The position numbers and the translations under genes are program-made. From the NCBI RefSeq assembly GCF_003971195.1, contig NZ_CP034593.1:2046001-2110000 (forward strand): a stretch of 64,000 nt of DNA. Reading direction: 5' to 3'. This document shows positions 53,897 through 62,894 of this stretch, one piece after another (the first letter of the stretch is position 1; each line of letters begins with the position of its first letter). Under the pieces are notes generated by a model. It worked only from the letters and a program-made list of their open reading frames with translations, made no database searches and had not been told where the DNA came from. Source of the DNA: Flaviflexus ciconiae. Lineage in GTDB: Bacteria > Actinomycetota > Actinomycetes > Actinomycetales > Actinomycetaceae.

Positions 53897-55362
53897 CCGA
53901 GCACAGGACACCCACCGGTCCCGGGGGGCAACCCCCGGCTACCGCCGCCGCGCAGGATCGTGGCGTCCCAGGCCACTTGGAAACATCCGCAGTAGCCGGT
54001 ACAAGCGGAGCAATCAGCTCACGAGAAGCCGGCTCCACCGAGTCCGGCCCGGGTACTGTGAGCGGGTTGCTCGCCAGCTCGGCGCTTCTCCCCGCGGCAT
54101 TCACGCTTGTTGCATTCGTTCTCTACACCGCCCTGTCCTGGGTGATGTGGAGCAACACGATCTCACCCTCCTGGGATCTGGGGATCTTCACGCAGCTTGC
54201 CAAGGCCTACGGAAATCTCGAGGCCCCGATCGTTGACATTAAGGGCGACGGCTACAACCTGCTGGGAGACCATTTCCACCCGATCCTGGTCCTACTCGGC
54301 CCGTTCTACGCGCTGTTCCCGTCGGGCTCAACCCTCCTCATCATCCAGGCGGCACTCTTTGCGGTCTCGGCATGGCCCGTGGTGTCGCTGGCTCAAGAAC
54401 GTCTTGGGAAGCCCGCGGCCGCCCTTCTGGGTGGCTCCTATGTTTTCTCATGGGGGCTTCTGAACGCGGTGTGGGCGCAATTCCACGAGATCGCATTCGC
54501 TGTCCCCCTTCTTGCTTTCGGGCTCGTCTGGTGGATCAGAGGCAGAACAGTTCCCGCAATCATTGCCATTAGCCTTCTAGTGTTCGTCAAGGAGGATCTC
54601 GGGCTAACCGTCGCCGCTGTCGGCGCCGCCTTCTACCTCCGCGAGCGCACCGACCGGAACCTGAAAACGGGCGTATTCCTTGCGGTGTGGGGGATTGTCT
54701 GGTTCGTCTTGTCGACCATGGTCATCCTTCCCGCTCTGAACCCGCAGGGCCAGTGGGACTATACGGATAACCTGTCCCTGCTAGACCAGGTTATGGCCGG
54801 GGCGGGCATGAAAACCCTGATCCTTGTCATCCTTGCTCTGAGCACGGGAGTTATTGGCCTCAAGTCTCCTCTCATGCTCATCATGGTTCCGACGTTGGCG
54901 TGGCGGTTCGTTGGGAACGTGGACTACTACTGGGGCTGGGAGTTCCACTATTCCGCGGTTCTCATCCCCGTCGCCGCTATCTCACTGATCGATGTTGCAA
55001 CCGAGCGCTGGCGCACCGTTGCGCCACTCATTGCTTTTTGCACCTCGCTGGTCATGCTTCCGCAGACCGAGATCGATCTCCTGTGGGACCACGAGGGCTA
55101 CGTTAGCGACTCCTCCGGGGCAATCGAGGCCGCATCCCAGTACGACATTGTGGCTGCCGACATTTCCCTCCTTGCCTACCTGGTGCCGCACACGAACGTG
55201 TACTGGTACGGGACCCTGGGCGATGTGGAGCCGGATGCTATTGCCGTGAACTGGTGGCGGCTTGGCGAGCCAGCTGAACCGTGGGCGGAGGAACGCTTCG
55301 GCGGGGATTGGGACACAATCTATTCGGACGATCGCTGGGAAGTCATCGTTCCCGCGGAGTAA
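53893..55362 (+). CDS. DUF2079 family membrane protein
   Basis: A 489-aa protein with a disordered Pro/Gly/Ser N-terminal part of about 55 residues and then ten or more helices. The DUF2079 marks are SPSWDLGIFTQLAKAYGN, GDHFHPILVLLGPFYALFPS and WAQFHEIAFAVPLLAF; the His/Asp-rich loops recall GT-C glycosyltransferases, to which the family may be related. GTG 53893 overlaps the stop of the preceding gene (GTGA), so it belongs to the same operon. The frame upstream to 53530 is shadow. Confidence 0.82.
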   Translation: MTEHRTPTGPGGQPPATAAAQDRGVPGHLETSAVAGTSGAISSREAGSTESGPGTVSGLLASSALLPAAFTLVAFVLYTALSWVMWSNTISPSWDLGIFTQLAKAYGNLEAPIVDIKGDGYNLLGDHFHPILVLLGPFYALFPSGSTLLIIQAALFAVSAWPVVSLAQERLGKPAAALLGGSYVFSWGLLNAVWAQFHEIAFAVPLLAFGLVWWIRGRTVPAIIAISLLVFVKEDLGLTVAAVGAAFYLRERTDRNLKTGVFLAVWGIVWFVLSTMVILPALNPQGQWDYTDNLSLLDQVMAGAGMKTLILVILALSTGVIGLKSPLMLIMVPTLAWRFVGNVDYYWGWEFHYSAVLIPVAAISLIDVATERWRTVAPLIAFCTSLVMLPQTEIDLLWDHEGYVSDSSGAIEAASQYDIVAADISLLAYLVPHTNVYWYGTLGDVEPDAIAVNWWRLGEPAEPWAEERFGGDWDTIYSDDRWEVIVPAE

Positions 55363-55524
55363 GGCAACCTTCACTGCGATCTCCTTGCGTCAACAAATTT
55401 GCCCTGAACGTTTCCTCCACGATTCCTCAATGCTGAGTCCACAGGTCCTGGACAGCATGTTCGTATCTGGCGCACCTCCTCTACTTCCCGCCCAAAAATG
55501 TGATTTGAGTGGCAAGATTGAATC

Positions 55525-57176
55525 ATGAATGAACGCGCAGGTACCCCAGCCCTTCCAGAGGACCTCATCGATATCGATGAGCTTGTTTCTGCCTACTATG
55601 ACCGCGAGCCGGTCGAGCCAGTCGTGTTCGGAACGTCCGGGCACCGTGGTTCGTCGCTCGACGGCGCCTTCAACGAAGGCCATATCGCGTCGATTACTGC
55701 CGCGATCATCGAATATCGCCAGGAGCTCGGTTACGACGGAGCTCTCTACATCGGTCGCGACACTCACGCACTTTCGGAGCCCGCTCAGAAGACCGCAGTT
55801 GAGGTCTTCGCGGCCGCCGGTGTGGAGATTCGCATTGATGCTCGTAACCGCTACACCCCGACCCCAGCGGTCTCCCTTGCAATTCTCCGCGCCAACGGTG
55901 CGGGTACGGAAGCGGGCGTGCGCGTCGAGGGACCGGGCCTAGCCGACGGCGTGGTTATCACCCCGTCCCACAACCCGCCCCGTGACGGTGGCTTCAAGTA
56001 CAACCCGCCGCACGGCGGGCCGGCCGACTCGGATGCGACGAAGAAGATCGCAGCTCGCGCCAATGAGCTCATGAAGGATTGGCGTTCAATCCCTCGCATG
56101 CCGTACGAGCAGGCACGCGTTGCGCGGACAACGGGAACTCATGACTACCTGTCTGCCTATGTCGATGACCTTGAGAACGTGGTCGACATGGAAGCAATCC
56201 GTAAGGCGGGCGTGAAGATCGGTGCTGACCCGATGGGTGGGGCCTCGGTCGACTACTGGGCCGCAATCGCGGAACGCTACGGAATTGATCTGACGGTTGT
56301 GAACCCGGAGGTTGATCCGACGTGGCGGTTCATGACACTCGACTGGGACGGCAAGATCCGCATGGACTGCTCCTCCCCGAACGCCATGGCTTCCCTCCTC
56401 CAGATCATGGGCGAGAATGCGCCGTACGACATTGCTACCGGTAACGACGCGGATGCTGACCGCCACGGAATCGTGACGAAGGATGGTGGGCTCATGGACC
56501 CGAACCATTACCTTGCGGTCGCGATCTCCTACCTGTACGCGAACCGGACTGGATGGAATGCGGACGCCGGGATCGGTAAGACCCTCGTGTCCTCAAGCTT
56601 GATCGACCGTGTTGCAGGCGAACTGGGACGGAACCTCCTCGAGGTCCCGGTCGGCTTCAAGCACTTTGTCCCAGGCCTCCTGGACGGCTCTGTCGGTTTC
56701 GGTGGCGAGGAGTCCGCAGGTGCTTCCTTCCTCCGCTTCGACGGCACCGTTTGGACAACCGACAAGGATGGCCTCATCCTCTGCCTGCTGGCAGCAGAGA
56801 TCCTGGCAGTCACCGGTAAGACTCCCTCACAGCTCCACGCGGAGCTTGTCGACAAGTACGGCCCCTCCGCCTACGCCCGCATCGATGCTCCCGCCACAAA
56901 AGAGCAGAAGTCCAAGCTGGGCAACCTATCCCCGAGGACGTCACGGCCACGGAGCTTGCTGGTGAACCAATCACCGACAAGCTGGTCAACGCGCCCGGCA
57001 ACAACGAACCGATCGGCGGCCTCAAGGTCACAACCGAGAACGCCTGGTTCGCCGCCCGGCCATCCGGCACCGAGGACGTGTACAAGATCTACGCCGAGTC
57101 ATTCAAGGGCCCCGAGCACCTCGCGCAGGTTCAGGAAGCCGCAAAGGACGTCGTTGACCGCGCCCTCAACGGCTAG
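55525..57176 (+). pseudogene. pgm: Phosphoglucomutase, C-terminal frameshift by one missing base
   Basis: Alpha-phosphohexomutase converting glucose 1-phosphate and glucose 6-phosphate. Conserved parts: FGTSGHRG (35-42), phosphoserine loop VVITPSHNPP (Ser148), metal loop GNDADADRHG (~306-315) and FGGEESAG. The frame is normal to LGNLSP, then turns into nonsense that runs to 57183. One frame over, the true end is intact: [19 protein letters not shown], then the phosphate-binding [16 protein letters not shown], ending NG at 57174-57176. One more C in the CCCC run at 56930-56933 restores it (about 550 aa). Without it the protein would lose its sugar-phosphate-binding domain 4, so a sequencing error is more likely than true loss. 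Confidence 0.85.
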
Positions 57177-57202
57177 TCTCTAGCGGCCTAGTCTCTAGCG
57201 GC
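57173..57202 (+). repeat. 15-bp perfect tandem duplication at the pgm stop codon
   Basis: CTAGTCTCTAGCGGC occurs twice without a gap (57173-57187 and 57188-57202). The first copy contains the restored pgm stop codon. It is a local slippage product, or a small assembly duplication. Confidence 0.9.
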
Positions 57203-57228
57203 ACAGAGCCCCCACATAACCCAGTACT

Positions 57229-57257
57229 GAGGCCCGCCCCTTCGTGGGGCGGGCCTC
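57229..57257. terminator. Bidirectional hairpin between pgm and CPBP gene
   Basis: A stem GAGGCCCGCCCC / GGGGCGGGCCTC of 12 bp with a 5-base TTCGT loop, between two convergent genes. A clear T run is lacking, but position and stability suit a shared transcription stop. Confidence 0.75.
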
Positions 57258-57284
57258 GTGCTGAACGGCTTCTGAGTTAACGCG

Positions 57285-58061
57285 CTACATCTGGAAGACC
57301 GCTGCTGCGGCGAGTGCACCGAAGGCGTTGAGTGCCCAGTGAAGTCCAATGGGGGCGAGGACCGACTCCGACCTGTGCCTCAGCCAGGTAAAGGCGGCAC
57401 CGGCGAAGGACGTGGCAATAACGGCGAGGCCTATACCAACCCACTGGGCCAAGGTTCCTGTGCCAAGCATTGCAGTGAGGCCTTCGTTGCCGGCGGTCAG
57501 GTTGAGGGACGAGGCAACATGCCACAGGCCAAAGAGGATCGAACCGGCAAAGAGAACGGCCCGGATCCCGCCAAGCTTCTGGAGGGAGCTATGCAGGATC
57601 CCGCGGAAAGCCAGTTCTTCCGGGAGGACAGTTTGGATGGGGATGAGGACGAAGGCCGCAAGTAGCGCAGTTCGTGCCGAAGAATAGGAGTCGTTGAGGA
57701 AGAAGTCCCGCGTTATTGGCAAGAGAACTCCGATAAGAACCCCGAGGAGGACAATACCGGCGGCGATAGAACCATACTTCAGCCCCTTCTTCAGGGTGCT
57801 TCGGGAAATACCAATATCGGCCATCGTGTGGCCCATGGCTCTGCCGAGCAAAAGAATGACGCCGACACCGACGGGGATCGTAAAGAACCAAAGGGAGAGC
57901 GGCGTGAAGTGCGCAAGAAAATTCAGACCTGCGAGAAGCCCGATAACGGAAACGACCGTGATGATCTCTTTCCGATGACTGTATGACGGGGGTGCGTCAA
58001 GGCCATTGGGCTCGGCAACGGACAGCTCGGTATCCGGCTCGGTCTTCGTGAGTACTGTCAT
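57285..58061 (-). CDS. CPBP family intramembrane glutamic protease
   Basis: A 258-aa membrane protein with about seven helices. The CPBP/ABI marks are complete: EExxxR in LPEELAFRGILHS (Glu148, Glu149, Arg153), FGLWH (His181) and a later GLHWALN. The family includes Rce1-like CAAX proteases and bacteriocin self-immunity proteins; the natural substrate is unknown. ATG 58061 (MTVLTK) is preferred over an in-frame TTG at 58103. Confidence 0.87.
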   Translation of the reverse strand: MTVLTKTEPDTELSVAEPNGLDAPPSYSHRKEIITVVSVIGLLAGLNFLAHFTPLSLWFFTIPVGVGVILLLGRAMGHTMADIGISRSTLKKGLKYGSIAAGIVLLGVLIGVLLPITRDFFLNDSYSSARTALLAAFVLIPIQTVLPEELAFRGILHSSLQKLGGIRAVLFAGSILFGLWHVASSLNLTAGNEGLTAMLGTGTLAQWVGIGLAVIATSFAGAAFTWLRHRSESVLAPIGLHWALNAFGALAAAAVFQM

Positions 58062-58402
58062 CGCCAAGGAGTCTAACGACGGAAGGGGTCGCGCGGGCAA
58101 CAATTGGGGGAAACTCCCCTGATGTGTGCCAGGCTCCTTCCAGTCTGGACACCAGTTTTGGGGACATATCCGCCATTTTCTCCCAATAACTCTCCAGCCT
58201 GCACATATGTCACCCCACCGGCATATGTTGTTGCACTGCGTTCCTCAAAGCCTTCGCACGGTTGCCGTTCTCGGCCTCGTTTCCTCCCGCCGGGCCGCCC
58301 GCACGTCGTGCGCAAGTCCCCGGTTCCGAGATGGCAAGACATGTTGTTTTGCTAAGCGCTCATTTGCATCCCACAGCGCCCGGCGGACCGTAAACTAGGC
58401 CC
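58062..58402. other. 341-base intergenic region between divergent genes
   Basis: This holds the promoters of the CPBP gene and of the App1-like gene. I see two CATATG hexamers at about 58204 and 58221 and a GC-rich stretch near 58290, but no RNA gene, strong hairpin or coding region. Confidence 0.5.
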
Positions 58403-59524
58403 ATGGCCATCGCTGACATCGCACGGAAGCTTGAGGACTCCTTCAACCGCAGGGGAACCGTTAAGCGTGTCGAAAAGGGATGGCGGCCCTCCATCATCGG
58501 CTTCACCGGATACGGGTCTGTCACGTCCCTGCACGTTCTTGGCCGGGTTGTTATGGCGGACCCGAACAGTAAGTCACTATTCAAACCACTCCGACTACCA
58601 CCCTCGGCTCACACGGTCCTTGGCACCGTCCAGGAGGCCTTCGAGCAGGCGCAGAAACTGTCCGACACTGCCCAGCGGGGGTGGCGCCAGTTCTTCACAA
58701 CCCAGGTGGGTTTCCTTCCGGTCACGATCCGTGCGGGCAACAAGGTCATATCAACAAAGACCGACCGCTCTGGATATATTGACGTCCTTGTTCTCGACCA
58801 CGGGCTGGAGCCCGGCTGGCACGAAGTAACAATCGAGGCTGCGGCAGCGGAGCCGATCATCGCGAAGGTCTTGATTGTTCGTCCCGAAGCCCGCCGCGGC
58901 ATGGTGTCCGATATTGACGACACGGTCATGATCACCTGGCTTCCCCGCATGGTCCTCGCGGCCTGGAACTCGTGGGTGCGGCACACAAACACCCGGAAAC
59001 CGGTGCCCGGGATGGCGAAGTTTTATCGGGAGCTCCTCGACGACGCCCCCGATGCTCCCGTCTTCTACCTGTCGACGGGTGCCTGGAATACCCTGCCGAC
59101 TCTCGACATTTTCCTTACCCTCAACGGGTTCCCCACGGGGCCTCTCCTGCTGACCGATTGGGGCCCCACTCCCACCTCGGTCTTCCGTTCCGGGCAGGAA
59201 CACAAGAAGACCCAGCTGAGGAACCTCATCATCACGTTCCCTGACATCGAGTGGTACTTGATTGGTGACGACGGTCAGCATGACCCGCTGATCTTTGACG
59301 AGCTGGCACGCGAACACCCCCGCCACATTGCCGGTATTGCAATCCGCCAGCTCAACCCGGTCGAGCAGGTCCTTTCGCACGGCATGACAGAAGCGATCGA
59401 GGATCGTCGTTCGGTTGATGACGAAGCACGCCACGGCGTCCCGATCATCTACGGTGCGGATGGCTACGAGCTACTCTCCTCCCTCAACGACCAAAACAAC
59501 AGGCCGCAGACCCCCAAAAACTAA
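58403..59524 (+). CDS. App1-like phosphatidate phosphatase domain protein (DUF2183)
   Basis: A 373-aa protein. The C-terminal half is the App1 catalytic domain (HAD-like): GMVSDIDDTVMITW with the DxDDT nucleophile motif at 170-174 (yeast App1 uses DxDGT-type chemistry), FYLSTGAWN, and LIGDDGQHDP. The N-terminal half has a beta-rich region (GFTGYGSVTSLHVLGRVV, GYIDVLVLDHGLEPGWHEV). The family dephosphorylates phosphatidic acid; in bacteria the role is unproven. ATG 58403 is the only sensible start. Confidence 0.87.
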   Translation: MAIADIARKLEDSFNRRGTVKRVEKGWRPSIIGFTGYGSVTSLHVLGRVVMADPNSKSLFKPLRLPPSAHTVLGTVQEAFEQAQKLSDTAQRGWRQFFTTQVGFLPVTIRAGNKVISTKTDRSGYIDVLVLDHGLEPGWHEVTIEAAAAEPIIAKVLIVRPEARRGMVSDIDDTVMITWLPRMVLAAWNSWVRHTNTRKPVPGMAKFYRELLDDAPDAPVFYLSTGAWNTLPTLDIFLTLNGFPTGPLLLTDWGPTPTSVFRSGQEHKKTQLRNLIITFPDIEWYLIGDDGQHDPLIFDELAREHPRHIAGIAIRQLNPVEQVLSHGMTEAIEDRRSVDDEARHGVPIIYGADGYELLSSLNDQNNRPQTPKN

Positions 59525-59830
59525 GCTGCCTCCCCACGTGCGGACCCGCCCCGTACCGTCGGGCCCGCCCGTGTTTTCGATGGAGTATATGCTTCCCGGC
59601 GAGCTATTCGTGCACCGGCTAGGGTAACTAAACCTGTGCGAGTCACCCTGCGGCGCTCGCAAGAGTTTCCGTCGAGAACCGGGTCGGTGCCTGATCGCTC
59701 GACCACGGACAGAGTCCGGTGAGCGAGCACCTGTTCTCCGCGGAAGGATAGCCGGAGCTGTCCCTTCCCTTAAGACGACTGTGCCCGCCGTGAGGCGGGC
59801 ACAGTGCTGACGTGTTGGTCGATGTGAGGA
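59525..59830. other. 306-base intergenic region between convergent genes
   Basis: Between the ends of the App1-like gene and the ADP-ribosylglycohydrolase gene. Apart from the hairpin at 59778-59805 I see no gene or RNA. Short open frames here have no ribosome binding site and no similarity that I can recognise. Confidence 0.5.
59778..59805. terminator. Bidirectional hairpin
   Basis: A perfect 12-bp stem ACTGTGCCCGCC / GGCGGGCACAGT with a GTGA loop. On the minus strand the next bases are CGTCTTAAGG, on the plus strand GCTGACG, so there is no strong T run. It lies 26 bases beyond the end of the ADP-ribosylglycohydrolase gene. Confidence 0.7.
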
Positions 59831-60793
59831 CTAGTACCGGGGTCGGCACTTCTCGACGATGGTCTCACCAAGGTTGGCGAGATCTTTACCGGTGAGCCCC
59901 GGCCATCCATGCACCTCGTAGTCGGGAACCATGTCCTCACCGAAGGCCGCACCAAGGAGTGCGCCAGCAACGGCCGCTGTGGTGTCGGTGTCGGAGCCCT
60001 GGCGGATTGCCTCAAAGAGACCGTTGCGGATCGGGTCATCCGTGTCTTTCGCCATGACAACCGCATGCCACGCGGACTGCATCGCCGTGATCGTGAAGGA
60101 GTTCGATTCGGGCTTGAAGCTCGGCTCCTCAGCCTCCTTCAGTGTGGCGATCATCGAAGCGTGCACGTCCGGGTGCAGCAGGTCAAGGCCCGCGTAAATA
60201 TCGATGCGGCCCGTCGTTACCGCGTGGCGGATTGCTTCGGACCAGAGGACGCACGTGTCGCCCACCATAGGGTCCGTGTGCGTGAGGGCTGCGATCTCCC
60301 GTGCCGCTTGAGCCGTCAGATCGCGGTCGTAGAGGAATGCCAGGCCAATCGGTGCCGTTCTCATGAGAGCGCCGTTGCCCGCGGCACGATCGGAGGTGGC
60401 AGAGAAGTAGGCGGCAGCGGCTCTCAGGCGCTGGGAGGCTGTGCCTTCCCTGCGGTGAGCGTCGGACAGGACGCGAGATGTTTGGATCCCAATATCGGTC
60501 GCACCGTCCTTTGACCAGGCAAGGAACTTTGTTGCGATATCGTCCTGGGCGGCTTGCGAGGTGAGGCGGACACCGGTCGCCGCCACCTGCGCAATACAGA
60601 TCGACATCTGCGTGTCATCGGACCATTCGCCCGGCGCATAGTCGCCAAGCCCGCCTCCGATAGGTTGCGGATCGCCCTCAAGGGCAATGGTGTCGAGCTC
60701 GTAGGGGACGCCAAGCACGTCTCCCACGGCTGAGGCAAGGAGCGTCCCCCGGGCACGCTTCCTCACGGCATCGGTTAATTCAGGAGTCTCCAT
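59831..60793 (-). CDS. ADP-ribosylglycohydrolase family protein
   Basis: A 320-aa protein of the ARH/DraG fold. The two metal-binding sites are present: GEWSDDTQM (Ser58-Asp59-Asp60-Thr61) near the N-terminus and QGSDTDTTAAVAGALLGA near the C-terminus, with ASAVGDVLGVPYE at the start. Family enzymes remove ADP-ribose from proteins or nucleic acids; some bacterial ones act on dinitrogenase reductase, for which there is no context here. ATG 60793 is chosen; an in-frame TTG at 60799 would add two residues. Confidence 0.88.
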   Translation of the reverse strand: METPELTDAVRKRARGTLLASAVGDVLGVPYELDTIALEGDPQPIGGGLGDYAPGEWSDDTQMSICIAQVAATGVRLTSQAAQDDIATKFLAWSKDGATDIGIQTSRVLSDAHRREGTASQRLRAAAAYFSATSDRAAGNGALMRTAPIGLAFLYDRDLTAQAAREIAALTHTDPMVGDTCVLWSEAIRHAVTTGRIDIYAGLDLLHPDVHASMIATLKEAEEPSFKPESNSFTITAMQSAWHAVVMAKDTDDPIRNGLFEAIRQGSDTDTTAAVAGALLGAAFGEDMVPDYEVHGWPGLTGKDLANLGETIVEKCRPRY

Positions 60794-60824
60794 AATCAAA
60801 GTTTAAAGACTCCGTGAGCAATTG

Positions 60825-61925
60825 TTAAGCAGTTGTGCCGAAAAGCAGACCGAGAGCAAAGGTTACGATTCCTGCTCCGTAGCCGATTGCGAGCTGACGG
60901 AGCGCACGCGGCATCGGCGGCTTCCCCGAAAGGATGCCAACAACGCCGCCTGTGAAGAGAAGGGCGATACCGACGAAGACCGCGGCAATCACGATCGCGA
61001 GAGTTCCAGAGGTTACGAGGAACGGCAGGATCGGGATAATCGCACCCGTTGCGAAGAAAAAGAACGATGAGATTGCGGCACGCCAGGGCGAACCGATCTC
61101 TTCGTGGCTGGCGTGATGTACCTGGAGCACATTGATGGACTCCTGGGAGTGGATCTTCTCAAGTGCCAGGCTCGCCCGAGCATCGGCTTCGTGCTCGGAC
61201 ATTCCCCTGGCCCGGTACACAAGGGATAGTTCATTCTCGTTCACGTCGAGATTCGGCAAGAGCTCATTGGATGACTCGTCCGGCATGGAGGCATCGAGGA
61301 GTTCCCGCTGGGAACGCACCGACACCCATTCCCCCGCACCCATGGACAGGGCGCCGGCAAGCAGGCCCGAGAAGCCGGTGAGGAGAACTGTCGAGTTCGA
61401 GACATTTGCGGCAGCCACACCGAGAACGAGTGCCAGGTTAGACACCAGGCCATCGTTGGCTCCGAAGACAGCGGCACGGAACGTTCCCGACATCGAGTTA
61501 CGGCCGCGGGTAGCGAGCGAGCGAATAACTTCGGCATGAACAGCTTCATCGGCTGCCATTGCCGCCGTCGCACCGTTGTTCTCGATTGCGCCGCGTTTCG
61601 TGGCTCGCTCTTCCGACACCTGGATGAGTGCCAGGGCAAAAACGAAGCCGAACCAGCGAGCGAGGAAGCCGAGAAGGAGTGACCGGAAGGAGGGATGGAG
61701 CGGCTTGCCGACGTTGTCACCGAGGAGGGTGCGCCAGTGCTCGGCATGGCGTTTCTCTGCCACCGCTAGTTCGAGGAGGATCTCCCGCTCTTCGCCGGTG
61801 CGTGTTTCTGCGAGCCGCTTGTAAATCTTGTACTCGGCTCGCTCCTCAGCAAGGTTCTTGCGCCACTGTTGCAGCTGCTTCTCGCTTGCACTCTTCCCAA
61901 TCGTCACCGAACTATTGTGGGCCAT
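60825..61925 (-). CDS. VIT1/CCC1-type transporter with N-terminal ferritin-like domain
   Basis: A 366-aa protein. Residues ~15-130 form a rubrerythrin-like helical domain with iron-binding patterns: AEERAEYKIYKRLAE, then LAVAEKRHAEHW (ExxH) and AADEAVHAEVI. Residues ~145-366 are the VIT1 membrane domain (FRAAVFGANDGLVSNLALVL, LSMGAGEWVSVRSQRE). Similar two-domain proteins (MbfA type) export iron; manganese is also possible. It lies 31 bases before the ADP-ribosylglycohydrolase gene on the same strand. Confidence 0.88.
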   Translation of the reverse strand: MAHNSSVTIGKSASEKQLQQWRKNLAEERAEYKIYKRLAETRTGEEREILLELAVAEKRHAEHWRTLLGDNVGKPLHPSFRSLLLGFLARWFGFVFALALIQVSEERATKRGAIENNGATAAMAADEAVHAEVIRSLATRGRNSMSGTFRAAVFGANDGLVSNLALVLGVAAANVSNSTVLLTGFSGLLAGALSMGAGEWVSVRSQRELLDASMPDESSNELLPNLDVNENELSLVYRARGMSEHEADARASLALEKIHSQESINVLQVHHASHEEIGSPWRAAISSFFFFATGAIIPILPFLVTSGTLAIVIAAVFVGIALLFTGGVVGILSGKPPMPRALRQLAIGYGAGIVTFALGLLFGTTA

Positions 61926-62128
61926 TTTCCTGGGAAGTCACGGTTACGGATAGGGAATGCAAGAGCAATCACAAAACCAAGTCACAGTTCGGTAAGCCGA
62001 AACTTTGACAGGATATTGGTCCCATAGAAAGTCGCGAAAAGATGCCAAGTTCCGCTCTTTCCAACCGTTTTTCCGGTTCGGGAAAGCGTTCCGATGATTT
62101 TCATCTATCCAGGGGATAGTGTCGGAAT

Positions 62129-62737
62129 ATGACTGAAAATCGTGGCGAAGAAGCACGTCCCGGCACGGGTACGCCGGTGCGGGCCCAGTCCTCGATGGTC
62201 TCCGACAGGGCGCTGGTAGACGCCACGGGGCGCACCCGCGACGAGTGGTACGAGATGCTCGACGAGGCGGGCGCAAAGGAGTGGGACCACGCTAAGATCG
62301 CGCGCTGGCTCGGCGGTAAGCATGAGGTCGATGGCTGGTGGGCTCAGGGAGTCACCGTCGGCTACGAGCAGTCCCGGGGCCTGCGGGAGCCGGGGCAGCG
62401 CCCCGACGGATCATTTGATGCAAGTAGTTCCAAGACCCTGCCTGCCAACGTGGAAGACGTTTGGCCCTATCTTGTTGACGAGGACTCTCGGCGGGAGTGG
62501 CTTGACCTTGAATTAAATCCGCGGAGCCAATCCGCTCAATCAATTCGATTCGACGGTGGGGAAGGTAGCCGCGTCTCCTTCTATCTCGACGCGGCACCAC
62601 CGACAAAGGCGGGTCGGCCCCGATGCAAGATCTCCCTCCAGCACTCTCGGCTAAAGCGCGAGGAAGTGGTGGAAACAAAGGAGTTCTGGAAGGGCGCGCT
62701 CGCTCGCCTCGCGGCAATCCTCAGCGACGGGGATTAA
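62129..62737 (+). CDS. DUF4287/SRPBCC-like protein
   Basis: A 202-aa soluble protein. The N-terminal half has the pattern RDEWYEMLDEAGAKEWDHAK, then IARWLGGKHEVDGWWAQGVT and VGYEQSRGLR, which is common to actinobacterial DUF4287-containing proteins. The C-terminal half (KTLPANVEDVWPYLVDEDSR, ISLQHSRLK, FWKGALARLAAIL) looks like a START/SRPBCC lipid-binding fold. Function unknown. ATG 62129 follows GGAATAT. A hairpin CCGGGGC-gca-GCCCCGG at 62790-62806 follows the gene. Confidence 0.72.
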   Translation: MTENRGEEARPGTGTPVRAQSSMVSDRALVDATGRTRDEWYEMLDEAGAKEWDHAKIARWLGGKHEVDGWWAQGVTVGYEQSRGLREPGQRPDGSFDASSSKTLPANVEDVWPYLVDEDSRREWLDLELNPRSQSAQSIRFDGGEGSRVSFYLDAAPPTKAGRPRCKISLQHSRLKREEVVETKEFWKGALARLAAILSDGD

Positions 62738-62789
62738 AGCCGTTCCCGGCACTCAACAACGTAGCGCCGAGCTTCTCGTACCTTCGATA

Positions 62790-62806
62790 CCGGGGCGCAG
62801 CCCCGG
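62790..62806. terminator. Short hairpin between convergent genes
   Basis: A 7-bp stem CCGGGGC / GCCCCGG with a GCA loop, between the SRPBCC-like gene and the convergent EEP-family gene. Compact and without a T run, so the terminator role is only probable. Confidence 0.4.
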
Positions 62807-62894
62807 CTACCCGGCAGGCCCACCCGGCAACCGAGTGGATGGACTCGATGACGAAGCCGGCAGTCCTAATTCTTTACCTGGCGGGCCCGGTTAC

